This document shows, one piece after another, positions 15,813-24,294 of a DNA stretch of 64,000 nucleotides (its first letter is position 1; each line of letters begins with the position of its first letter). Both the position numbers and the translations under genes were made by a program. The notes below the pieces were generated by a model that did no database searches, was not told the origin of the DNA, and saw nothing but the letters and a program-made list of their open reading frames with translations. The stretch comes from Lachnospiraceae bacterium 3-1 (GTDB taxonomy: Bacteria > Bacillota > Clostridia > Lachnospirales > Lachnospiraceae), in assembly GCA_000403255.2 (NCBI GenBank), contig KE159593.1, positions 294,469-358,468 on the forward strand, given 5' to 3'.

Positions 15813-17984
15813 TTGAAGCATCAAATAGAAAACCTTGTCTTTAAGGAAATAGTATGGGCGCGGCCATATAAAACAGAAGCCGTGTGGGAAGTTCTCTCGC
15901 ATTTAGCGGCATTATCGCCATTATCGCCACGGGGAGCCGTTATCTGGGAAGTACGCAGCCAAAACGGCAAAGTAAGTTACCTCATCGGAGCCGCCACAAG
16001 GTACATCAGAAATATTGAAGAAGCCATCAAGGCACATGGTGATATCCAGTTCCATGAGGTGGACGCAGAAAAACGTGCTGCTGTTACTACTGCCCGACAA
16101 CTGAAGATTAGCCATCCGACACTCTCGCTTAAGACTGACATTACGGAGGCGGTCATCCGGGCAGGACTGGCGGCACTGGCAGAAAACAAGGATGGCACGG
16201 AAATGGTAATACAGATTGTACTGGGGAGGGCTTATGCCCCCTCCCCAGTGCCAACTAACCTCGCTGACCCAAATGCAACATGGCTGCAGATACTTCTCGG
16301 AGACGTACAAAAAGCTTCCGCCGAGAGCCGTAAAAGCGTGCGTGAAAAAGCCGAGCAGCACACGTTCCAGGCTGTCATCCGCATTGGTATTACTGGAGAA
16401 AATGCCAACAATCGTCTACAAAGCATCATCAGCGCATTTAGGGTATTGGAGTCCGCCGGAGTAAGGATACATACGGAAGAGATAAAACCACACGATCTCA
16501 ATTCCGCTCATGTACCGTGGCATTTTCCACTGCAGCTTTCAGTAAAAGAGTTAGCCAATTTTCTGCTACTCCCTGCCGGGGAGGAAGAATTGCCTGGAAC
16601 ACCAGGGCTGCATCCCAAACTCACTTTGCCACCTCACTGGTACCGCAATCCGACTAATCGGCAAAATGACCGTAGCTTTGCTATCAGTATGGATACCATA
16701 AGCCCGAAGCGGCTAAGCATCTCACCAAAAAATTCACTTGAGCATACGATATGCTTGGGTCCGACGGGCAGCGGCAAGTCGACTGCTATGTTGCATTTGA
16801 TTTTGGCGGATATTACGGCTGGGAGAAGCGTTCTTGTTCTTGATCCGAAGGCAGATCTTATTAACGATTTGCTAATGCGGATTCCTGAAAAACGCATGGG
16901 CGACGTGGTCATCATCGATCCATCCGATCCTTGCCCCTGTGGGTTTAATCCGCTGGCGTTTAAGGATTATGGCAACCCTTCGCTGATTGCGGATGCAATT
17001 CTCTCCGTGCTTAAAGAAATCTTTAGTGATTGTTGGGGAATTTACACGCAAGATATACTAACAGCGGCCCTCCTGACCCTCGTTGAGACAGAAAATTCTA
17101 CCCTATTGTGGCTATTGCCACTTCTGACTGACGAGCGGTTTAGGCAGAAAATTACCAACAAGGTTAAAGACCGCGTAGCGTTGCGCCCCTTTTGGGAACA
17201 GTTTGAGGCTCTAAGGGATACCGAAAAAAGGCAGCAGATAAGCCCTGTTCTCAACAAGCTTAGACAGCTAACTTTACGACCGGGGCTAAGGAACACCCTG
17301 GGGCAGGCAAAGCCAAAGTTTTCCCTCACAGATTTGTTCTATAAACGAAAGATTGTACTAATTCCGCTGAACCGTGGTTTAACCGGAGGAGAAAGTGCTA
17401 GGCTTCTGGGTTCACTTATTGTCGGGCTAACTTGGACGCTGGCACTGTCACGGGCTGGCATTCCGGCAGAGAAACGTCATATCGTTTCTATATTTATTGA
17501 TGAGCTCCAAGATTACCTCTCACTGCCGACAGATTTGGCGGATGCTTTAGCGCAGGCGAGAGGCTTGGGTGTAGGGTTGACACTGGCACACCAATACCGC
17601 GATCAGCTGCCTTTAGATATCCGCTCCGGGGTGGACGCCAACGCCAGGAACAAGATTGTGTTCGGTCTTAACAGCAAGGATGCTAAAGACATGGCGGCGA
17701 TGGCACCGGAACTTACAGCAGAGGATTTTATGGCTCTGCCCCGCTATCAGATTTACACCTCGTTCCAATTAGGAGGAAGGAACATTGGCTGGGTGCAGGG
17801 CAGGACTCTGCCGCCACCGCCCGCCCTGCGGGATGCCGCCGAGCTTAAGGCAAAGAGCCAGGCCGCCTACGGCATCCCGGCAGAGCAAATTGAAGAAGAA
17901 TATCTCAGTATATTTACCGCTAACAACCAAACTGCCGGGGAAAATCCCGGCGACGTTAACATTGGAAGGAGGAAAAAACCATGA
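15813..17984 (+). CDS. VirD4/TraG-like conjugative coupling ATPase
   Basis: This protein is about 723 residues if it begins at TTG 15813, which has AAAGGAG 9 bases upstream; an in-frame ATG at 15768 is an alternative but has a poor site. Walker A GPTGSGKST lies near residues 315-323 and Walker B SIFIDELQDYL near 560. LDPKADLINDLL and a C-terminal QARGLGVGLTLAHQ block fit the VirD4/TraD/HerA family of DNA pumps. There is no N-terminal membrane helix; the first 300 residues are a soluble domain of the kind seen with replication-relaxation partners. It overlaps the next gene by 4 bases. It probably moves the island DNA during mobilisation. No relaxase or other type IV secretion genes are in view. 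Confidence 0.85.
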   Translation: MKHQIENLVFKEIVWARPYKTEAVWEVLSHLAALSPLSPRGAVIWEVRSQNGKVSYLIGAATRYIRNIEEAIKAHGDIQFHEVDAEKRAAVTTARQLKISHPTLSLKTDITEAVIRAGLAALAENKDGTEMVIQIVLGRAYAPSPVPTNLADPNATWLQILLGDVQKASAESRKSVREKAEQHTFQAVIRIGITGENANNRLQSIISAFRVLESAGVRIHTEEIKPHDLNSAHVPWHFPLQLSVKELANFLLLPAGEEELPGTPGLHPKLTLPPHWYRNPTNRQNDRSFAISMDTISPKRLSISPKNSLEHTICLGPTGSGKSTAMLHLILADITAGRSVLVLDPKADLINDLLMRIPEKRMGDVVIIDPSDPCPCGFNPLAFKDYGNPSLIADAILSVLKEIFSDCWGIYTQDILTAALLTLVETENSTLLWLLPLLTDERFRQKITNKVKDRVALRPFWEQFEALRDTEKRQQISPVLNKLRQLTLRPGLRNTLGQAKPKFSLTDLFYKRKIVLIPLNRGLTGGESARLLGSLIVGLTWTLALSRAGIPAEKRHIVSIFIDELQDYLSLPTDLADALAQARGLGVGLTLAHQYRDQLPLDIRSGVDANARNKIVFGLNSKDAKDMAAMAPELTAEDFMALPRYQIYTSFQLGGRNIGWVQGRTLPPPPALRDAAELKAKSQAAYGIPAEQIEEEYLSIFTANNQTAGENPGDVNIGRRKKP

Positions 17985-18964
17985 CGGACCGGCTGACGAA
18001 CCGACTGACGGACGGGGACGGCAAAGCACAAGCGGAAACCGCGGGAATCAGGGGCTTCGCGCAGTTTAACGTCCGGGATTCCTTTAGCGTTCCCACTACG
18101 GATTCCCCTATGGCAGGCGGCGCCCCTGTTAACGACAGCCAATCGCCCCAGCGTGTATCCAAAAAACAACTGGCGGAGACTGACAGCCGCCTGGGGGAGC
18201 GCGACCGACAGCTGCTCGCCGCGGTGCAACAGTACCGCTATCTTATGACCGGGCAGATCGGGCGGCTATTATTTAACGATGCCGCTAACCCGTCTGCAGG
18301 GCTTAGGGCAGCCAGCCGCAGCCTCAAGAAGCTAAGCGGGCATGGGCTGGTAGACAGTCTCTCGCGGAGGATTGGCGGAGTAAGAGCCGGATCAGGCTCA
18401 TTCATCTGGCATCTGACCCACGCCGGCGAGCGCCTGTTGCGGCTCCATGACGGCAAATCGTCCCCCATGCGCAGGCATTATGAACCGTCTCCATATTTCT
18501 TAGCCCATACCCTGGCGGTTGCAGAAACTGCCATCCGGCTGACAGAAATCTGCCGGGAACATGAGCCTCAGATTACCGCTTTGCAGTTAGAGCCGGAATG
18601 CTGGCGGGCATACAGCAGTGCCGGGGTATCCTGCTCCCTCAAGCCCGACCTCTACGCCGCAACTGCTACTGAAGAATATGAAGACCGCTATTTTATCGAA
18701 GTTGACCTTGACACGGAATCTCCCGCCAAGATCATTGATAAATGCGAGAAATACCATGCCTACTACCGCTCCGGCTTGGAGCAGGAAGAATCGGAAATGT
18801 TCCCACTCACGGTTTGGATTGTACCAAGCATTACCCGGAAAGAAAAACTCATCCGGCAGTTAAGAGAGGCATTTGACAAGCAAGCGAAATTATTTGCTGT
18901 AATTACCTGCGATGAGCTGGAACATCTCGTCCTGGAGGGAGGCGATAGAGAAATGCTTTGTTAA
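17981..18964 (+). CDS. Replication-relaxation family protein
   Basis: This 327-residue protein overlaps the ATPase gene (ATGA). A winged-helix segment starts near residue 70 (RDRQLLAAVQQYRYLMTGQI, then RSLKKLSGHGLVDSLSRR), followed by SPYFLAHTLAVAETAIRL and a nuclease-like core ending FIEVDLDTESPAKIIDKCEKY. This matches the replication-relaxation family found beside VirD4-type ATPases in Gram-positive mobile elements. It probably acts in plasmid-like replication or DNA processing at transfer. The E-x-D and K residues in the core resemble a PD-(D/E)xK pattern, but activity is not proven. Confidence 0.8.
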   Translation: MTDRLTNRLTDGDGKAQAETAGIRGFAQFNVRDSFSVPTTDSPMAGGAPVNDSQSPQRVSKKQLAETDSRLGERDRQLLAAVQQYRYLMTGQIGRLLFNDAANPSAGLRAASRSLKKLSGHGLVDSLSRRIGGVRAGSGSFIWHLTHAGERLLRLHDGKSSPMRRHYEPSPYFLAHTLAVAETAIRLTEICREHEPQITALQLEPECWRAYSSAGVSCSLKPDLYAATATEEYEDRYFIEVDLDTESPAKIIDKCEKYHAYYRSGLEQEESEMFPLTVWIVPSITRKEKLIRQLREAFDKQAKLFAVITCDELEHLVLEGGDREMLC

Positions 18965-19009
18965 GCCATATTGTATTCAGCTACAAGGCATTCTGTTTAT
19001 TCTGCCCTA

Positions 19010-19041
19010 GCCTGGGTGCCTGGCACAGTTAAGCGGCAGGG
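19010..19041 (+). repeat. Left copy of a 32-33-bp inverted repeat
   Basis: GCCTGGGTGCCTGGCACAGT followed by TAAGCGGCAGGG. Its reverse complement recurs with about three differences at 19,710-19,742, so the two copies bracket the genes at 19,111 and 19,327. Possible binding site, oriT part or decayed element end. Confidence 0.6.
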
Positions 19042-19110
19042 CAAGACTTGATGCAAAGGCAACATTTATAGGCTGCAGTTTTATGAACAATTTAACTACT
19101 AAGGAGCAAC

Positions 19111-19323
19111 ATGGGTACAGCTAAGAACCAATTAACACCAACTATAAAAAAGCAGATACTTAAAGTGCGTGACAGCGCGGAAACTAACATGTTTGACTGC
19201 AACGCGGTAATGTCCATCGCTAACCGTGAAGGCTGGCACGAACTCGTAAATTATTTGCTTGACAGAAAGAACTGGGGTGCGTACAGCCATTTCATCCTGA
19301 CCGGCAAAACGGATGCATCTTAG
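19111..19323 (+). CDS. DUF5049-type small protein
   Basis: This 70-residue protein starts at 19111 after AAGGAG. It has the pattern KKQILKVRDSAETNMFDCNA, VMSIANREGWHELVNYLLDR, SHFILTG, shared with the product at 23141; I recognise this as DUF5049, a family common in phages and conjugative elements of Clostridia. Its function is not established. The presence of two such genes in the same module suggests a regulatory or DNA-processing accessory role for the element. Confidence 0.75.
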   Translation: MGTAKNQLTPTIKKQILKVRDSAETNMFDCNAVMSIANREGWHELVNYLLDRKNWGAYSHFILTGKTDAS

Positions 19324-19326
19324 GAT

Positions 19327-19632
19327 ATGGAAGAATGCCTAGAAGACGCACGCTATGGCATCAGCCAGGTAAAGTTTATGGATAATAATTGGATATCAGG
19401 CAAAGTCGGAAATTTACGCTTTCAGGCAAAAGTCTATGCAGAAGCTTCCGAATTCGGCATTAACAGCGGGAATGTTAGCAAACTGACGGTTCGGCAGGAA
19501 TATGGGCCGATAGCCATCAACTATGACCGCGGCTGGGACGTAAAGCCCAAAAACGTGGAAGAGGAAAAAATTATCGATACAATCCTCGATTTCTGCAGCC
19601 ATGCTTATGACGGGATAAAAGATTTTATGTAA
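19327..19632 (+). CDS. Hypothetical mobile-element protein, 101 residues
   Basis: It starts 3 bases after the preceding stop codon, so it is translationally coupled. The sequence contains GKVGNLRFQAKVYAEASEFG, INSGNVSKLTV and YDRGWDVKP, which resembles a small beta-rich protein found in other element modules (possibly DUF7678, low certainty). It has no membrane segment or catalytic motif. With the DUF5049 gene it sits between two inverted 33-bp repeats. Confidence 0.6.
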   Translation: MEECLEDARYGISQVKFMDNNWISGKVGNLRFQAKVYAEASEFGINSGNVSKLTVRQEYGPIAINYDRGWDVKPKNVEEEKIIDTILDFCSHAYDGIKDFM

Positions 19633-19709
19633 CCATCTCCTACGAAAGCTAAAAACGAAAAAACAAAAACAGGCAGTGCATAAATAATGCCAAAGCAGAA
19701 AGAATCCGT

Positions 19710-19742
19710 CCCTGCCGGCTTAACTGCGCCAGGTGCCCAGGC
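19710..19742 (-). repeat. Right copy of the 32-33-bp inverted repeat
   Basis: CCCTGCCGGCTTAACTGCGC followed by CAGGTGCCCAGGC. It is the inverted counterpart of 19,010-19,041 and lies about 65 bases before the ribosome binding site of the C5 methyltransferase gene. Confidence 0.6.
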
Positions 19743-19807
19743 ACACCAAATAAAAGCGATATATGAATAGTTATATACAAACAAGACAACAGAAAAGGAG
19801 GCATACC

Positions 19808-20977
19808 ATGACAAAACAAAATATGATTCGATTTTTTGATATGTTTGCCGGTATTGGCGGGTTCCGCGCCGGGCTGGAGCGTGCCGGCGGCTTTACCTGC
19901 ATCGGCCACTCAGAAATCGACAAACACGCCAACCGGGCATACCGTGCCATACATAATATAAAAGAAAGCGAGGTTTTCTATGAAGACGCAAAAACCATCA
20001 ATGCAGCAGAAATGCCGGACTTCGACCTGCTCTGCGCCGGGTTCCCCTGCCAAAGCTTTTCCATTGCCGGAAAGCGCCGTGGCTTTGAAGATGCGAGAGG
20101 CACGCTCTTTTTTGAGATCGCGCGTATCCTTAAAGCCAAACAGCCTGCGTTTTTTATCCTTGAAAACGTTCCCGGACTGCTTAGCCATGACGAAGGGAGG
20201 ACATTTACAACCATCCTCAGCACGCTATCAGAACTGGGGTACGATGTTCAGTGGCAGGTGCTTAACAGCAAGTATTTTGGAGTCCCACAGTCACGCAAAC
20301 GGGTGTATATTGTCGGATATCTTGATCCGAGATGTGCCGGAAAAATACTACCTCTCACCGGAGCAGACGGAAAAGCTCTTATACAGATCATCCGCGGGGC
20401 ACAGGGGGAAAGGGTCTACGACCCAGCCGGAGTCGCCTGCACCCAGCTCGCCAGCTCCGGGGGAGGCGGCGGGAAAACCGGGCTGTACCTCGTAAGCTGC
20501 AGCAGCCAGGTGGGGATCACGGATACAAGGGACTGCGCCCGCACCCTCACTGCCAGTTACTGCAAAGGCATAAGCTCCAGGCAGGTACGTGATGGTGTCC
20601 TGCTGATTAAAGAAGCCACCAGGCGCGGGTACAGTGAGGCGGAGCCGGGGGACTCGGTTGACATCTCCTATGCCGGGCAGAACAAGAAGCGGGCGCGCGT
20701 GGGGCACGGCGTCTCCTATACCCTTACCACGCATGCGGACAAGGCGGTTGTGGGGGAAGACCTGAGAATTCGCCGCCTCGTCCCACGGGAATGCCTGCGG
20801 CTGCAGGGGTTTTCTGATGAACAGATTGATAAACTGCTGGCTGTGACTTCCGACACCCAGGCTTACTGGCAGGCTGGCAACGCCGTAACCGTCAATGTAG
20901 TGCACGCCCTCGGCCTGCGCATCAAAGCCGCATATATGGCAGGTGCAGGAGCCGGGGCAGAAAAGGAGGCAGTATGA
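19808..20977 (+). CDS. dcm: DNA (cytosine-5) methyltransferase
   Basis: This 389-residue protein starts at 19808 after AAAAGGAGG. Motif I DMFAGIGGFRAGLERAG lies at residues 11-27. Motif IV with the catalytic cysteine is GFPCQSFS (C81). Motif VI ENVPG, motif VIII QSRKRVYIVG and the C-terminal GNAVTVNV complete the fold. The target-recognition region between motifs VIII and IX is Gly-rich (SSGGGGGKTG) and phage-like. It is likely an orphan or element-protecting methyltransferase; no cognate nuclease is adjacent. It overlaps the following gene by 4 bases. Confidence 0.92.
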   Translation: MTKQNMIRFFDMFAGIGGFRAGLERAGGFTCIGHSEIDKHANRAYRAIHNIKESEVFYEDAKTINAAEMPDFDLLCAGFPCQSFSIAGKRRGFEDARGTLFFEIARILKAKQPAFFILENVPGLLSHDEGRTFTTILSTLSELGYDVQWQVLNSKYFGVPQSRKRVYIVGYLDPRCAGKILPLTGADGKALIQIIRGAQGERVYDPAGVACTQLASSGGGGGKTGLYLVSCSSQVGITDTRDCARTLTASYCKGISSRQVRDGVLLIKEATRRGYSEAEPGDSVDISYAGQNKKRARVGHGVSYTLTTHADKAVVGEDLRIRRLVPRECLRLQGFSDEQIDKLLAVTSDTQAYWQAGNAVTVNVVHALGLRIKAAYMAGAGAGAEKEAV

Positions 20978-21366
20978 CTGATCCCAAAACCAAACAGGCA
21001 ATACTAAAAATGCGTGAGGATGGCGCATCGTATGCGGAAATTGCAGATTTTTTCTCCTTATCTCCCAATACTGTAAAATCCATCTGCTACCGCAATGGCG
21101 TCCATGCCCCACTTAGCAACGGTGCGGAAACCGGTTTATGTAAAAATTGCGGCAAGCCATTATCGCACCCCACGGGTGGCGGACGCAAGATTTTTTGCAG
21201 CAACCGGTGCCGTTACCAGTGGTGGAACCATTTCCGCAGCAGGCAGCCATACCGTCTGATTTGCTATTGCTGCGGAAAAGAATTCGTCAGCTTCGGGAAC
21301 AAGAAAAAGCAATTCTGCGGCAGGGAATGTTACCGTCTCAGCCGCTATGGGGAGGGATTGCCGTAA
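20974..21366 (+). CDS. HTH and zinc-ribbon DNA-binding protein
   Basis: This 130-residue protein overlaps the methyltransferase gene (ATGA). Residues 1-45 form a helix-turn-helix (KQAILKMREDGASYAEIADF, SLSPNTVKSICYRNG). Two zinc-binding knuckles follow: CKNCGKPL ... CSNRCRYQWW and CYCCGKEF ... CGRECYRL. Similar proteins recur in Clostridial conjugative elements, often labelled sigma-70-like. It is likely a transcriptional regulator or DNA-binding helper of the element. Confidence 0.75.
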   Translation: MTDPKTKQAILKMREDGASYAEIADFFSLSPNTVKSICYRNGVHAPLSNGAETGLCKNCGKPLSHPTGGGRKIFCSNRCRYQWWNHFRSRQPYRLICYCCGKEFVSFGNKKKQFCGRECYRLSRYGEGLP

Positions 21367-21587
21367 TGGATAAAGCACATTTTGAACAGATAAAGCAATA
21401 TGGCGCGATGCTTGCCATCGCCGGCCATCTTCATAAGCGCGGGCTGATTACCGATGCAGAACACCATAAGCTGACGGAAGAGATACAGAAAAAATACCGT
21501 CCGGCATCCGGTTCCGCAGCAGGGTTCAGCCCGGCGCTAAACAATCTCACGGAAAAAGTTCCGGGAAAGGAGGATTTAGGCAGGTAA
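21366..21587 (+). CDS. SHOCT-like small protein of conjugative elements
   Basis: This 73-residue protein's start codon overlaps the previous stop (TAATG). The segment LAIAGHLHKRGLITDAEHHKLTEEIQKKY, given here in parts, has the helix-turn-helix look of a SHOCT domain: HLHKRGLITDAEHHKLT, then EEIQKKY. Such genes sit next to serine recombinases and DNA-processing genes of Clostridial elements. Exact function unknown. Confidence 0.6.
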   Translation: MDKAHFEQIKQYGAMLAIAGHLHKRGLITDAEHHKLTEEIQKKYRPASGSAAGFSPALNNLTEKVPGKEDLGR

Positions 21588-21691
21588 CATAGAAAATAAG
21601 TAAACATCGCGGCATGGTGCGCAGCCAAGTTTGGGGGCGCACCACAGCCGCCCCCATTCCGCGCTCCAACAGCCGCAGGAAAGGAGGGCAA

Positions 21692-22648
21692 ATGTTTACT
21701 AAAAGATTCGGTCTGGAAATCGAGTTCACCGGGATTACCCGGCAGGAAGCGGCAGAGACCGTCGCGCGTTTCTTGAACGGCACGGTTGAGGTTACCGTGG
21801 ATTACTACGACACTCATAAGGTAACGTCTTCCGATGGGCGCGTCTGGAAAATCATGTACGATGGCAGCCTGCATTGTCAGAAAAAGGAAGGGCGCAGGAC
21901 AGTTTCCGCCAGTGACAGATACAGCGTGGAATTAGTCAGCCCCATCTTGCTGTATCGGGAAGATATTGACCAGGTGCAGGCTTTAGCCAGGAGACTGAGA
22001 AAAGCCAGAGGATTTACCAATAAGTCTTGTGGCATCCATATCCATCTGGATGGCTCTAACCATACGCCGAGAAGTATCCGCAATTTTATCAACATCATCT
22101 ACGCGCATAATGATTTGCTTTATAAGTCACTTCAGATTGCACCGGAAAGAATGCGTTATTGTAAGAAAATGGATGCATACCTCGTGGAACGGATGAACCA
22201 GGTGAAGCCAAAGAGATTCTCCCAGATAGAATCCATCTGGTATGAGAATTACGGCGGCAACCGTAATGGCCACTACCATCAAAGTCGCTATCATTTTCTC
22301 AATCTGCACAGTTTCTTTCATGGTAACCACACAGTAGAGCTTCGGGGGTTCAACAGCACACTGCACGCTGGCAAAATCCGGGCGTATATCGTTCTAGCCC
22401 TTGCTCTAAACCATCAGGCATTAACACAGAAAAGTGCCAGTTGCCGCAAAGTCCAAGAGGAAAATGAGAAGTTTGCCATGCGTGTGTGGCTCAATCGCAT
22501 CGGATTTATCGGTGATGAGTTCAAGAGTTGTCGGGAACATCTTTACCAGCACTTAGACGGCAACGCCGCCTGGCGGTACGGCTCAAGAGAAAATGTCAGG
22601 AGTCATATTGGCATCAGAAACACCGAGAATGGAGGACAAAACGCATGA
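21692..22648 (+). CDS. Putative amidoligase enzyme (COOH-NH2 ligase type)
   Basis: This 318-residue protein starts at 21692 after AAAGGAGGG. It opens RFGLEIEFTGI, the metal-binding GxExE start of the phage/plasmid amidoligase family related to glutamine synthetase and gamma-glutamylcysteine ligase. CGIHIHLDGSNHTP, RYHFLNLHSFF and HTVELRGFNST are the other conserved blocks. These enzymes are predicted to form gamma-glutamyl or similar amide bonds on peptides or proteins. The gene overlaps the gamma-glutamylcyclotransferase gene by 4 bases, the pairing described for these systems. The last 45 residues (VWLNRIGFIGDEFKSCREHL, ... GNAAWRYG) recur in the product at 23428. Confidence 0.85.
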   Translation: MFTKRFGLEIEFTGITRQEAAETVARFLNGTVEVTVDYYDTHKVTSSDGRVWKIMYDGSLHCQKKEGRRTVSASDRYSVELVSPILLYREDIDQVQALARRLRKARGFTNKSCGIHIHLDGSNHTPRSIRNFINIIYAHNDLLYKSLQIAPERMRYCKKMDAYLVERMNQVKPKRFSQIESIWYENYGGNRNGHYHQSRYHFLNLHSFFHGNHTVELRGFNSTLHAGKIRAYIVLALALNHQALTQKSASCRKVQEENEKFAMRVWLNRIGFIGDEFKSCREHLYQHLDGNAAWRYGSRENVRSHIGIRNTENGGQNA

Positions 22649-23157
22649 GTAAAAATAACAGTTTAACCAAAGACAGATTCTATATCGCCTATGGCTCCAA
22701 TCTCAATCTGGAGCAGATGGCAAAACGCTGCCCGACAGCAGAGGTTGTAAAAGCAACTTATTTACAGAATCACCGCCTGATGTTTCGTGGCAAAGGCACT
22801 GCCGTAGCCACGATTGAGAAACGCCGAGGTAGCAAAGTTCCCATCCTCATTTGGCGGTTACAGCCAAATGACGAGCATAACCTCGACATTTATGAAGGCT
22901 TTCCGCACCTCTACCGTAAAGAAACACTAAAAATGACGGTGGACGGCAAACGGATCCGGGCAATGGCTTATATCATGAACGAAGCTTTGCATCCCTATGA
23001 CACGCCGTCGCGCAGTTATTTTGATACAATCCTACAAGGCTATGAAGATGCTGGCTTTGACGCCAAAATTCTGCGACATGCCGTGCTTGATTCGGTTTGG
23101 GAAGCATATCTGGCAGAAAAGTACGAAGGGGGTGAGACGTATGACAGAAAGAATTAA
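22645..23157 (+). CDS. Gamma-glutamylcyclotransferase (GGCT/AIG2-like)
   Basis: This 170-residue protein overlaps the amidoligase gene (ATGA). YGSNL at residues 16-20 forms the substrate-binding loop, and the acid in DIYEGFPHLYRK (E84) matches the catalytic glutamate. The fold cyclises gamma-glutamyl amines to 5-oxoproline, so it would remove or recycle the group added by the neighbouring amidoligase. The coupling of a writer and an eraser suggests a reversible peptide or protein modification carried by the element; the target is unknown. It overlaps the next small gene by 17 bases. Confidence 0.85.
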   Translation: MSKNNSLTKDRFYIAYGSNLNLEQMAKRCPTAEVVKATYLQNHRLMFRGKGTAVATIEKRRGSKVPILIWRLQPNDEHNLDIYEGFPHLYRKETLKMTVDGKRIRAMAYIMNEALHPYDTPSRSYFDTILQGYEDAGFDAKILRHAVLDSVWEAYLAEKYEGGETYDRKN

Positions 23158-23329
23158 GGAACAGATTGAGGCTGTCCGGCAAAGTGGGGAAACCAATATG
23201 CTGGACACCCGCATGGTACAGTGGATCGCTAACCGTGAGAATTACTATGAGTTAGTCATTTATTTGGAAGAGCACCAGGAAGAATATGTTAATTATCTCT
23301 TTACCGGCGAAGCCCCGGAAGCAGAATGA
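23141..23329 (+). CDS. DUF5049-type small protein, second copy
   Basis: This 62-residue protein's ATG at 23141 lies inside the end of the cyclotransferase gene after GGGGGTGAG. It matches the 19111 product: QIEAVRQSGETNMLDTRMVQ, WIANRENYYELVIYLEEH, NYLFTGEAP. It is the second DUF5049 copy of the module. The two are diverged, not a recent duplication. Role unknown. Confidence 0.75.
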   Translation: MTERIKEQIEAVRQSGETNMLDTRMVQWIANRENYYELVIYLEEHQEEYVNYLFTGEAPEAE

Positions 23330-23427
23330 CACACATTATTCCATATTGTTATGACAAAACAAGACTTGCCGGAATCGGCGGTCTGAGTGATAGATGTGTG
23401 TACAGCCAAACGAAAGGAGCAAATAAT

Positions 23428-24294
23428 ATGAACTTCCAATATAATTACAATCTCCGCGGCAGCAATAGAAAACCGCTGGTTGAAGCTATCAGCCAAATAC
23501 TGGATAAACCCGCTGTCTACCAGGGCGCACCCAGTTTCTCCTACATCATTGGTGATTATACCGTAGACAGAAACGGCGTGCTGTCATATGGCAGTAATAT
23601 CCATCCCGATTTTGCAGCGGTACTTGTTAGCGATTTGCAGGAACGGGGTTTCGAGGCAGAAAGGGTAGCCATAGACAATATGGCAGAAGCATTTGACGCA
23701 GATAAGAATGTGCCTAGTGAAGCGTCAAATACTGACACACCGGATAAACTGACAATTGAGATTCCCAACATAGGATTTACCCCGGAAATGCGGGAAAATC
23801 TAAAGAAAATCGTTGCCAGCAAAGCAACCTTACTTAAACAGGCACTGGAAACGGACGGCCTGCCAATCGTAGAACTTGACGGCAAGATTACTTTCCCGTG
23901 GTTCACTCTTCATGGTATTGACGGTGAAGCCGATGCCTATAATCGCTTAGTCGCCGCCATCTGCAAAATGGCAAAGACACAGAAACGGGTGACGGCGGTA
24001 GAAAAACCGATTGAGAACGCTAAGTTCACCATGCGCCTGTTCCTGATCCGCTTAGGTTTTATCGGGGATGAGTATAAAACTGCCCGCAAAATCCTGCTAA
24101 GAAACCTTACCGGCAACAGCAGCTGGAAATCCGGCCACCGCCCGGAACGTAATGAGACTGCTGCAATCCCACCAAATCCGGCAGAAGCGACGCTTGTGGC
24201 AGCGCAGGAGCTTACCATTCCGCTGGAAGAAGCAGATGCCGCAGAATATGAGACACGGGAAGAGGCTACAGGAGGCGAAACTTATGGCAAATAG
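23428..24294 (+). CDS. Virulence-related-protein-like element protein sharing the amidoligase C-terminal domain
   Basis: This 288-residue protein starts at 23428 after AAAGGAG. Residues 1-90 form a compact N-terminal region (NFQYNYNLRGSNRKPLVEAI, PSFSYIIGDYTVDRNGVLSY). A middle part IPNIGFTPEMRENLKKIV ... PWFTLHGIDGEADAYNRLV resembles proteins often labelled virulence-related in Clostridial conjugative elements. Residues from about 215 (RLFLIRLGFIGDEYKTARKI, LLRNLTGNSSWKSG) match the C-terminus of the amidoligase. It has no membrane segment. The shared domain suggests that both proteins bind the same partner or substrate. Confidence 0.65.
   Translation: MNFQYNYNLRGSNRKPLVEAISQILDKPAVYQGAPSFSYIIGDYTVDRNGVLSYGSNIHPDFAAVLVSDLQERGFEAERVAIDNMAEAFDADKNVPSEASNTDTPDKLTIEIPNIGFTPEMRENLKKIVASKATLLKQALETDGLPIVELDGKITFPWFTLHGIDGEADAYNRLVAAICKMAKTQKRVTAVEKPIENAKFTMRLFLIRLGFIGDEYKTARKILLRNLTGNSSWKSGHRPERNETAAIPPNPAEATLVAAQELTIPLEEADAAEYETREEATGGETYGK

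Noticed and set aside
20348..21112. 254-codon minus-strand frame opposite the C5 methyltransferase gene
   Set aside because: Shadow of a high-G+C coding region; the plus-strand genes carry clear motifs.
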